A stretch of 64,000 nucleotides of DNA from Candidatus Heimdallarchaeota archaeon. Lineage in GTDB: Archaea; Asgardarchaeota; Heimdallarchaeia; Heimdallarchaeales; Kariarchaeaceae. This document shows positions 36,292-44,042 of this stretch, in pieces (within the stretch, counting starts at the first letter, position 1; every line of letters begins with the position of its first letter). The notes below the pieces were generated by a model. The model was not told the DNA's origin. It was given only the letters and a program-made list of their open reading frames with translations, and searched no databases. The position numbers were made by a program, and so were the translations under genes. Location: positions 801,878 through 865,877 of the forward strand of contig JADCLS010000001.1 in the NCBI GenBank assembly GCA_026702845.1, written 5' to 3'.

Positions 36292-37070
36292 TTTTTCTTA
36301 AGACTTTCCAGAATTCTATTTGCAACAATCCCAGCCTTATCTTGTAGAAAAACATCAGTAATCTGATCTGTATATGGAGTTCTCTCAGGATTAATTTCGA
36401 TTATTGGTATTCCCTTTTCCTTAGCAAAATACGGGAATGCTGCAGCTGGCATAATAAGGCCTGTCGTACCAATAATAATAAGTAAATCACATTCGATAAT
36501 GTTTTTTGCAGATTGGTATGTTACAATCTCAGATATTCCCTCACCAAAGAAAACAATATCTGGTTTTAATACTGCATTACATGTTTTACATCGAAGAGGT
36601 AATTCCATTTCCTTTATCTTTATTACAACATCCTGCTTGTAATTTTTCATATCGGCGTTTAAATACTGAATAAGATCCACAATTGTTGTACATTGAGTAC
36701 AAATTGCTGTATAACAATTTCCATGAAATTCAATTACGTTTTTACTTCCAGCTTCTTGATGTAAATTATCAATATTTTGAGTAATTACTGAAGATAATCC
36801 GTAATTCTGTTCCAAGTGACTCAAAAGGAAATGTGCTGGATTGTAATGTGCATTTACAAAATTCTCAAGAAAGATCTTTGTTACAAATTCCCAAGCCTCC
36901 TTGGGGTGAGAATAGAAATATTCAATTTCGAGTAATTCCATATCGTATTTAGACCAGAGTCCATCAGGTCCTCTGAATGGTGGGATTCCACTTTCTACAG
37001 AGATCCCAGCACCTGTAAAGGCCACGATATTCTTGGATTGCTTTATAAGCTTGACCGCTTCCTCAATCAA
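36282..37070 (-). CDS. Sirtuin NAD-dependent protein deacylase
   Basis: The 262-residue protein carries GAGIS (20-24), TQNID (97-101), catalytic His116 in EFHGN, and two zinc pairs Cys124/Cys127 and Cys161/Cys164. It ends with the usual NPERTP and C-terminal helix. Length and motifs match archaeal Sir2/CobB enzymes, which remove acyl groups from lysines (for example on Alba or acetyl-CoA synthetase) using NAD. It is not like SIR2 defence NADases, which lack zinc cysteines and have other domains. Upstream on the same strand are the longin-wHTH and MinD-like genes. Confidence 0.92.
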   Translation of the reverse strand: MIEEAVKLIKQSKNIVAFTGAGISVESGIPPFRGPDGLWSKYDMELLEIEYFYSHPKEAWEFVTKIFLENFVNAHYNPAHFLLSHLEQNYGLSSVITQNIDNLHQEAGSKNVIEFHGNCYTAICTQCTTIVDLIQYLNADMKNYKQDVVIKIKEMELPLRCKTCNAVLKPDIVFFGEGISEIVTYQSAKNIIECDLLIIIGTTGLIMPAAAFPYFAKEKGIPIIEINPERTPYTDQITDVFLQDKAGIVANRILESLKKNQS

Positions 37071-37187
37071 ATATATCTCCGTTATGCAATGTGGATAAGC
37101 GAATATAAATTATCATAACATATCTTATCTAAACCTACAGAAAATTTGCAATTCATCGTACTTTCTAATTGATATAGAGGAGAGTTA

Positions 37188-37805
37188 TTATCTATCCACA
37201 AAATAGGTGTATGAGTTTCCTTCATAGTATCTACCGACATAACCCAAATCAAATAGTTGTTCCAATCCACTATTCACGTTAAAGGCAGTATCATTCAATT
37301 CCTTTGCAAGATCAAGTGCATTTCCTTCTTTTTTCATTACTATCAACTTGGCAATTTTTTGCAGTTCGGGTTTTATACTGATAAATGCAAAGGAATTTAG
37401 TTGTTTGGTGGGGTTAACACGTTCTTCTTGATGAATGATCCCTAAAATATCTTGAAGTTCATTCTCGAATGCAGCGAATTGCTGAATTTGTCCAAAAGAG
37501 CCTTCTATGAATTGACCATATTTGGATATGAAAACTGTGCGAATTTTGTTTATCTTATCCACAGGGCGTTCATCATCCGATGTAACTAAAGCTATGGTAA
37601 TCTTTCCGATTTTTTCAATATGAAACACAAATCCTCCTGCACTGACCTTATTAGCGTAAACTCCTGAAATTTCTTTGATAAATGATTGCATAGCTGAAAC
37701 CATTGCTGTAATCAATGCTGCCTCTGGCATAGGATAGAATGCTTTATCGAATAGACATGTACCATCCAGCTTAAAAATATAACATGCAAATATTTTCATA
37801 TTCAC
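37188..37805 (-). CDS. Longin/roadblock-like domain protein with winged helix
   Basis: The N-terminal 110 residues show two strands (IFACYIFKLDGTCLFDKAF), a helix (EAALITAMVSAMQSFIKEI), three strands (GGFVFHIEKIGKITIALVTSDD) and a terminal helix (VDKINKIRTVFISKYGQF), which is the longin order. Residues about 150-205 look like a winged helix (LDLAKELNDTAFNVNSGLEQLFDLGYVGRYY). Longin and roadblock domains bind small GTPases in eukaryotes and archaea. A wHTH partner suggests either a DNA link or a protein-interaction wing. The MinD-like ATPase gene lies 102 bp upstream on the same strand, so the two may work together. Confidence 0.65.
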   Translation of the reverse strand: MNMKIFACYIFKLDGTCLFDKAFYPMPEAALITAMVSAMQSFIKEISGVYANKVSAGGFVFHIEKIGKITIALVTSDDERPVDKINKIRTVFISKYGQFIEGSFGQIQQFAAFENELQDILGIIHQEERVNPTKQLNSFAFISIKPELQKIAKLIVMKKEGNALDLAKELNDTAFNVNSGLEQLFDLGYVGRYYEGNSYTYFVDR

Positions 37806-37907
37806 CGACCTATGGTATTGATTCCTAAGAGTATATAATTCATGTTCTTATCGGTATATCATTTGAACCATACAAGGTCAAAAAGTATTGATTTTACTAT
37901 GCAGGAT

Positions 37908-38753
37908 TTAAACTTCTCCAACTATATTTTTCATAAGTTCATCGAATTTCGATGCAAAATCTCTACTGTTTTTATCCAGATAATGAATAGGCCTCTCACC
38001 AACATCATCAGATTGTAGTTTTCTCATAATATAATTAAATTCATTGCCTATAACTGCATCATCCATTGGTAGGATCCCAGCTAACTGTGCATCAGCTCCA
38101 CTCACTCTATCAATGATTCCACCATTCACAAGTTCATTAATCATCATTATACCTTCCTCATTCAATAGATATTTGGCCATTTGATTGATAATTAGTGATA
38201 CCTTTGGCTGTACAGAATTGTATAAGGTGCTTAAAAATTGTCGAGTACCATCAACATCTGCATTAATTAATCTAAGGATCATCAAAACATGATCAGTAAT
38301 AGCTACTCCATTAATTGCATGTGTTGAGATCCCTGGGGATGAATCTATGAGGATATAGTCCATGTTGAATGGATCATCAGGCAAGGTATTCTTGACAAGA
38401 GTCATCATCAGGAACAGATCATCTAGAAGGGAATCGGTATCTCGTTGATTAATCTTTGATATCGCCTCGCCAGAAGGATCCGCTAGAGCCATATAGAACT
38501 TACCTGGTACATCTCCAAAAATATAGGTAGCATCAAAAAATACCTCTGCAGGATCTGCTCCATGTAATAAATAATCATTGATTGTTTTCTCTTCCCTATT
38601 CGGTGCATAAGTTTGCAGGCTGGGTGCACTCAGATCCATATCTATAATTGCAACCCGTTTTCCCTTACTTACTAGATAGGCAGCGAGGTTCATAGAGACT
38701 GTGGTTTTTCCAGAACCACCCTTAAAACTAAATACGCTGAATGCTTCAGTCAA
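37908..38753 (-). CDS. MinD/ParA-family ATPase
   Basis: The deviant Walker A motif KGGSGKTT (11-18) with the signature Lys11, followed by IIDMDLSAPSLQTY and IDSSPGISTHA, places this 281-residue protein in the ParA/MinD family. No C-terminal amphipathic MinD helix is obvious. The start is TTG at 38753 with GAGGAG seven bases before it. Such ATPases position proteins or DNA on membranes or nucleoids. It lies between a subtilase gene (117 bp upstream) and the longin-wHTH gene. Partition to chromosome or plasmid is not indicated, because no ParB is nearby. Confidence 0.87.
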   Translation of the reverse strand: MTEAFSVFSFKGGSGKTTVSMNLAAYLVSKGKRVAIIDMDLSAPSLQTYAPNREEKTINDYLLHGADPAEVFFDATYIFGDVPGKFYMALADPSGEAISKINQRDTDSLLDDLFLMMTLVKNTLPDDPFNMDYILIDSSPGISTHAINGVAITDHVLMILRLINADVDGTRQFLSTLYNSVQPKVSLIINQMAKYLLNEEGIMMINELVNGGIIDRVSGADAQLAGILPMDDAVIGNEFNYIMRKLQSDDVGERPIHYLDKNSRDFASKFDELMKNIVGEV

Positions 38754-38869
38754 ATTAAACTCCTCATGAAAAGGTCTGTAATTTTAAGTATAATGTGTCT
38801 ATATAAATAAATTATCCAATGGGAGTTAGTAATTATCATTTTTTATTGATAAAAGCTAATGGTTATCCT

Positions 38870-41818
38870 TTAATATTTCCTAGATCGTGAAGATCTTGCT
38901 AGAACAGCTATAGTCAGCAATAATTTATACATGTCCGATGAATATACAAATGCAGAGCTACTTACATCACTTTTTGAACTTGGAGTCAAAGACGTTTGAG
39001 ATGTTTCTTCAGATCCAATAGAAAATTTATAAAGTAAAACTGCTTGGTTTGCATTATAATCATTCACAATAACTTCCATAATATGAGTGGTTCCATCTTT
39101 ATTATCTAAGTCGAGAGAAGTAAGTATGACCCGGAGAAATCCTGATTCCTCATCAAATGAGAATATCGGGTTAATACTAAGGCCATCCATAATAAATTTG
39201 ATACTTGATTCGCTGACCCCAGCGATATTATCAGTGATTGTAAACCCTAGTATGTAATTACTATTCAACTCAAAGATGCTATTATTGGGATTGCTATTTG
39301 CGATGGTAATCACGGGAGGAGTATCATCAACCACCAGCTCCCAAACAACGTAATCCTGATCATTTGTAGCAATTACCCGGTAACGCCCATCTGATGATAT
39401 GCTGTACTCAAAAGCGTATCTGCCATTTATTAGCTGAGCTTGAAGATCTTTCCTTGAAACGTACTCATTTTCCTCTACATATAATGTGTAGGTTGATGTA
39501 TCAATAACTCCATCATTAATATTGATAAAACTTCCACCGATAGAATTTGATGTGATTATCTCTTCTAGTTTAATTACCTGGTTCTCCAGTTTGTACCAAT
39601 CTAATAAACTAGTTGCAAACATTCTATTGTTCATGCCAACTCCTACATATCTTCCCTCAATGCCAAAGTTATCTGACCAGTAGTTACTGGATGATACGAT
39701 CACTTTTCCTTTACCAACTTCTTGATGGTAAGCTATAACTGCCTTGTCTTTTCCTGCCACCACCCATGAATTGGTCAAAGATAAGTAATTTCCACTGTGG
39801 CTAATATATTCCGCTGTTCGCATCAGAGAACTCTGATTCATTACAGGTATCCCACTTATTGGCAATCTATCTGTGATAGCTTCAGAATTTGCCTCTATCC
39901 CAAAATGAGATGTTAAGGTGTTGAAACCTGTTGTATTTAATCCATATATTGTATCTTGAGTGTCAACATATACTCCATTAGTCGTTAAAAGAAGATCTCC
40001 TCCACTATCTACAAAGTTTGATAAAGTCGCTATCTCAGCAGTAGTAAGGCCCCCCTCCTCCAGCCCTAGCTCACTCATATCTTCATCTATGAGATTGAAG
40101 GGATCTGGTAGCCACAAAAGATCAATATTCTCTAATATCTCTGTTGTAAGTTCTTCATGGATCTCTTGAATGGCGTAACCCTTTTCCATGGCTAACTGAA
40201 TCATTTTACCAATGTTGGATCCCCCTATCTGATTCTCACCTGTAATATCCCAGTAAGTATGATGTAGATCAATCCCTAGGGTTTTTTCAGCCTGATCAAG
40301 AATGTCAATTTGGATTAATGCAGTAGATGTGTCATTACCAACTGAAACAGTAATTATACCACTGATAACAGAATTCTCAGGAATTTCATTAGTTTCTAAT
40401 CTTAACTTGATTTTTTGAGAATAAGCATTAGATAAATCTGGTGTGGATAGATAACTGCTGATATTCCCATCAATTTGGATGGTAATTTCAGTGGGATGGG
40501 AACTGACCACTGTTAGAGGAAGCTCAACATTCATCCCTTTTGGTAATGCCTTTAAATATGATATTGGTCCGAGATGAGGGGTTATTTCCACTATTTTTGA
40601 AATGTTATCATTAGTCAATCCTGCTTTGATAATCTCGTACATTCTTGAAAAATTTGCAATACCTTGACCATAGGCAAGCTCATCATTGATACTATTATCC
40701 CCGGATTTCATCAATGCTGCCTTTATCAGACCCGGATTCCATATAATTCCTTCTTTCTCCAAACCCGAAATCAAAGTCGCAATTCCACCAGCAATGATTG
40801 GACTTGCAAATGATGTACCCGAAACATCTGAGTAACCACCATCAACATCGATACTTTTTATCCCATCTCCTGGTGCTAGTATGTCGGGTTTGTATAACAT
40901 ATCATAGGATGGTCCCCGAGAGGAATAACTAACAAGTTCTCCTGTAGCATCAACTGCTCCTACTGAAATACCATGCAATGAGTTACCAGGGCCTCCAGGA
41001 GATGTACTATGCGATGTTGGCCCCTCATTTCCAGCTGAACCCACCAGTATCATACCCGCATTGGTAAATTTCTCAACAATGATATCCCATGGTGGGGCAT
41101 ACCCTCCAAAACTGGTATTAATGACATTTATGCTATCATTCATAGCTAGTAAATAATCAAAAGCTCCGAGAAAGTCTCCAGTTAGGCTCAATCCATAGCA
41201 ACCTAGCTGCACATCAACTAATTTTGCACCAAATGCCATTCCACTCATTTCTGCTGTGTTTGATGCAGCAGTTAGACCTGCAACTGGAGTGCCATGAGTT
41301 TTACATGCATTAGTGCCTGGTCTGGCAAAATTCATCGTCTCCACTTCTTTCCCCTGAAGCAGAGGATGAGTAAAATCAATACCATTATCCATGATCGCAA
41401 TAACTGTTTCACTACCATTATAGCCCATTTGCCATAGCAGATCAAGACCCAGCATCTCAGCAATATCTGAATCAAATTGAGTTTGTTGCGGTAAGATTGG
41501 AGTATGATAATTATCAAAACTATTATCTGGAAAAATTTGAATTGAAAATAATGACCTAAGTGCTTGTAATGAATCCATTTCTACGTGAACTCTCATTGCT
41601 TGAAGATGAGGATATATAGTCGAGGGAGAGACGATTTTATTGATTTTTTCTAAATCTTCCTGTTCATAGAAAAGGAAATAATCCTTTCCTTGATCCATTA
41701 ATAATGATGTGCCTTCTAATGTTGCATAAACATCCGAGCCATCGATCATATTTGATCTTACGGGAAATAATGGAATCCAAATAAGGATAACAAGGCAAAG
41801 AGCATAGAAGGGTCTCAT
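38870..41818 (-). CDS. Secreted subtilisin-like serine protease (S8)
   Basis: After a signal peptide (1-22) and a short prodomain-like stretch, the catalytic domain has Asp144 in AIMDNGIDFTHP, His175 in THGTPVAG, oxyanion Asn264 in SAGNEG and Ser336 in GTSFASP. The catalytic part ends near residue 395. A long C-terminal region (about 590 residues) has an Ig-like segment, a GATase-like alpha/beta stretch around 515-760 (DLLWLPDP, FVDSGGDLLLTTNG), and two further beta domains, ending with a short hydrophobic segment and SRSRKY. It is a large cell-surface or secreted protease of 982 residues. Confidence 0.87.
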   Translation of the reverse strand: MRPFYALCLVILIWIPLFPVRSNMIDGSDVYATLEGTSLLMDQGKDYFLFYEQEDLEKINKIVSPSTIYPHLQAMRVHVEMDSLQALRSLFSIQIFPDNSFDNYHTPILPQQTQFDSDIAEMLGLDLLWQMGYNGSETVIAIMDNGIDFTHPLLQGKEVETMNFARPGTNACKTHGTPVAGLTAASNTAEMSGMAFGAKLVDVQLGCYGLSLTGDFLGAFDYLLAMNDSINVINTSFGGYAPPWDIIVEKFTNAGMILVGSAGNEGPTSHSTSPGGPGNSLHGISVGAVDATGELVSYSSRGPSYDMLYKPDILAPGDGIKSIDVDGGYSDVSGTSFASPIIAGGIATLISGLEKEGIIWNPGLIKAALMKSGDNSINDELAYGQGIANFSRMYEIIKAGLTNDNISKIVEITPHLGPISYLKALPKGMNVELPLTVVSSHPTEITIQIDGNISSYLSTPDLSNAYSQKIKLRLETNEIPENSVISGIITVSVGNDTSTALIQIDILDQAEKTLGIDLHHTYWDITGENQIGGSNIGKMIQLAMEKGYAIQEIHEELTTEILENIDLLWLPDPFNLIDEDMSELGLEEGGLTTAEIATLSNFVDSGGDLLLTTNGVYVDTQDTIYGLNTTGFNTLTSHFGIEANSEAITDRLPISGIPVMNQSSLMRTAEYISHSGNYLSLTNSWVVAGKDKAVIAYHQEVGKGKVIVSSSNYWSDNFGIEGRYVGVGMNNRMFATSLLDWYKLENQVIKLEEIITSNSIGGSFININDGVIDTSTYTLYVEENEYVSRKDLQAQLINGRYAFEYSISSDGRYRVIATNDQDYVVWELVVDDTPPVITIANSNPNNSIFELNSNYILGFTITDNIAGVSESSIKFIMDGLSINPIFSFDEESGFLRVILTSLDLDNKDGTTHIMEVIVNDYNANQAVLLYKFSIGSEETSQTSLTPSSKSDVSSSAFVYSSDMYKLLLTIAVLARSSRSRKY

Positions 41819-41979
41819 ATCTTCACGATAAGAATTTGTCTCAAGAGTTATAACTCTTCTCCAAATGGAATAAGCAAAACAAATGAATACTTGATGAACC
41901 TTTTTTTTCTTTGATTATATCTGCTGAGAGAAAGACTAAATTAGAATATGTTGTAATCTATAGTGTAGGTTTAAAATTC

Positions 41980-43803
41980 ATGACTTTTGTAGAAACTGTT
42001 TTAAGACTTGTTTTCCGTAAACCTGATGCTCCATTAATAGAAAATATGAGCCTGTTGGAAAATAAGCTATTCGAAGGTGATATGGATTTTGTTATAACAG
42101 AGGTTGAAAGAATTTGTAAAGGCGAATGTACTGAATTTGAGAAATTGTTAATTTCTTCAATTCGAGCCAGAGCAAAGGTAGAACTAAGGGATATGGATGG
42201 ATTGGAGGAGTCTTTAGATGAGACAATATCTAAATCCAATGAAATCTCTCATCCTATTCCAGTATTATTTGCCAAAGCAGAGAAAGGCAATCTCTATTAT
42301 CGACAAGGAAAAATGAATGAAGGGTTAGAATTACTTGAAAATCTAGCAAATGAAGTTGCCGCAACTCGGAAATTCTACTCTTACTATTCCAAGAAAATCG
42401 ATGCAAGGTTACAGAATCTATTAGGTAAGATGTATGTTAGAACAGGTGAGGTCCCCAAAGCAATAGATAGTATAAACTCCTCGATTCAGATATATGCTGA
42501 GCTTGATGAAGCAACTGCATCTGCGGAGGCCTATAATGATTTAGGTATCGCCTATGCTACAAAGGGTGATTTTGAAGGTGCTGTATCTAACCTAAATGAG
42601 AGTATTGCAATATATGATCGCTTAGATAATCAATTACAGTTATTAAAAATAAATAATAATCTAGGTATGATTTATTGGAGACTAGGATCCTTTGATGAGG
42701 CATTATCTGCTTTTGAGAATGCATTGGCATCAAGTAAGGAAATCGGAGCTGATGCTTATTTTGGCCCTATCTCACTAAATATCGGTTTGATTTATCAGGA
42801 TAAAGGTGATGTTGAAAAAGCATTTGAGACTTTTAATCAATGTCTAGCAGATTTCAAGAAAAAAGATGATAAACCAAACCTAGCAACTACCCTGTTGAAT
42901 CTTGGCAATCTACAACAACTGGTCGGAGATTATACGAAAGCGATTTTCACCATGAATGATGCTGCAAAAATCTTTAAGGAACTTGATGATAAATCCAACC
43001 TAGCAACAATTTATGGCAATATCGGTGGAGTTCATCTTCAAAGAGAGAAGTATAAAGATGCTTTAGGATTCTTCGAGAAATCAATTGCTCTAGCTGAGGA
43101 CATTGGTCCTCATTTACTTATGGATCCATTAGCATCTAGTATTGAGGCATTGGTGGCATTGGATGAAATGGATCAAGCCAAAGAGAACCTCAAAAAACTC
43201 AAGAATGTCAAGGATGAAATGAATCTAAGGGCAATTGATAAACTCTATGATTATGCAAATGCTCAAATTTTACTGAAGAGCTCAAGAGTGGTCCAACGAG
43301 CAGAAGCTCAAAAAATCTTGAATGAGATGGCCAATGATACTGAAGGTATTGATCAAAGTTTCACAACTAATGCAATGCTTCTCCTTGGTGGTTTATTGTT
43401 AGAGGAGCTCAAAGCTTCTCCCAGTGAGGAGGCTCTTACTGAATTCAAAAATCTCATTGATAAATTAGACAAAGTTGCTCGTGGAGGAGAGACTGCATTG
43501 GACCAAATACCCAATGTTATCAAGATCTTACTATTAAGATCAAAACTTGCCATTATTGATCTGAATATTGACGAGGCTCAGAAAATCCTTGATGAGGCTC
43601 ATGACCTTGCAAGCAAGAAGCGATTATCGATCTTTACCAAACAAATAGAGGGTGAAAGGGAAAATATCAAGAATCAGATGATGAAATACAAATCTATGGT
43701 TGAGGAGAATGCTAGTCTCTATGAGAGGTTACAGCAATCCCAGATTGAGAATTACTTGAGTCGTGCAGAAGCTATATTGAAAATGGGTAAGAAGAAAGAG
43801 TGA
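41980..43803 (+). CDS. Tetratricopeptide repeat protein
   Basis: ATG 41980 gives 607 residues (the frame is open from TTG 41911). At least eight TPR-type helix pairs run from about residue 90 to 400, with typical consensus such as YNDLGIAYATKGDFEGAVSNLNESIAIYDRL and NNLGMIYWRLGSFDEALSAFENAL, followed by a helical, coiled-coil end. TPR arrays bind protein partners; relatives include GPSM2/kinesin light chain-like repeats. There is no signal peptide, so it is cytosolic. The gene stands alone between the subtilase and the beta-helix gene. Confidence 0.87.
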   Translation: MTFVETVLRLVFRKPDAPLIENMSLLENKLFEGDMDFVITEVERICKGECTEFEKLLISSIRARAKVELRDMDGLEESLDETISKSNEISHPIPVLFAKAEKGNLYYRQGKMNEGLELLENLANEVAATRKFYSYYSKKIDARLQNLLGKMYVRTGEVPKAIDSINSSIQIYAELDEATASAEAYNDLGIAYATKGDFEGAVSNLNESIAIYDRLDNQLQLLKINNNLGMIYWRLGSFDEALSAFENALASSKEIGADAYFGPISLNIGLIYQDKGDVEKAFETFNQCLADFKKKDDKPNLATTLLNLGNLQQLVGDYTKAIFTMNDAAKIFKELDDKSNLATIYGNIGGVHLQREKYKDALGFFEKSIALAEDIGPHLLMDPLASSIEALVALDEMDQAKENLKKLKNVKDEMNLRAIDKLYDYANAQILLKSSRVVQRAEAQKILNEMANDTEGIDQSFTTNAMLLLGGLLLEELKASPSEEALTEFKNLIDKLDKVARGGETALDQIPNVIKILLLRSKLAIIDLNIDEAQKILDEAHDLASKKRLSIFTKQIEGERENIKNQMMKYKSMVEENASLYERLQQSQIENYLSRAEAILKMGKKKE

Positions 43804-43996
43804 TTAATATATAATATATATCATATTTAGCGCTCTAGTAAAACTATGCAATTAATAATATTTATATATAGTTAGCTATAATCTTAGGCTCTTGGGCTGA
43901 TAATTTTACTAGGATCTAATTTGGAATATTTTTAAACCTTTACCCCCCTTTTGTTAAATATTATTTACTTGGAAAAATGACCCTTATCTAGTTAGC

Positions 43997-44004
43997 TTTA
44001 TATA
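43997..44004 (+). promoter_or_regulatory. TATA box of the beta-helix gene
   Basis: TTTATATA lies 39 bp before the ATG of the beta-helix protein. Archaeal initiation about 25 bp downstream would leave a leader of about 16 nt that includes GAGG at 44031-44034. Confidence 0.55.
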
Positions 44005-44042
44005 CCCGGAGAGGTGACGGTATTTAAACAGAGGACACACTG

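Noticed and set aside
36282..37070. SIR2 defence NADase linked to the HEPN-like neighbour
   Set aside because: The protein has the four zinc cysteines and length of a protein deacylase and is on the opposite strand, so the classical sirtuin role fits better.
37082..37270. Minus-strand ORF of 62 codons
   Set aside because: It overlaps the 3' end of the longin-wHTH gene in another frame and lacks any features.
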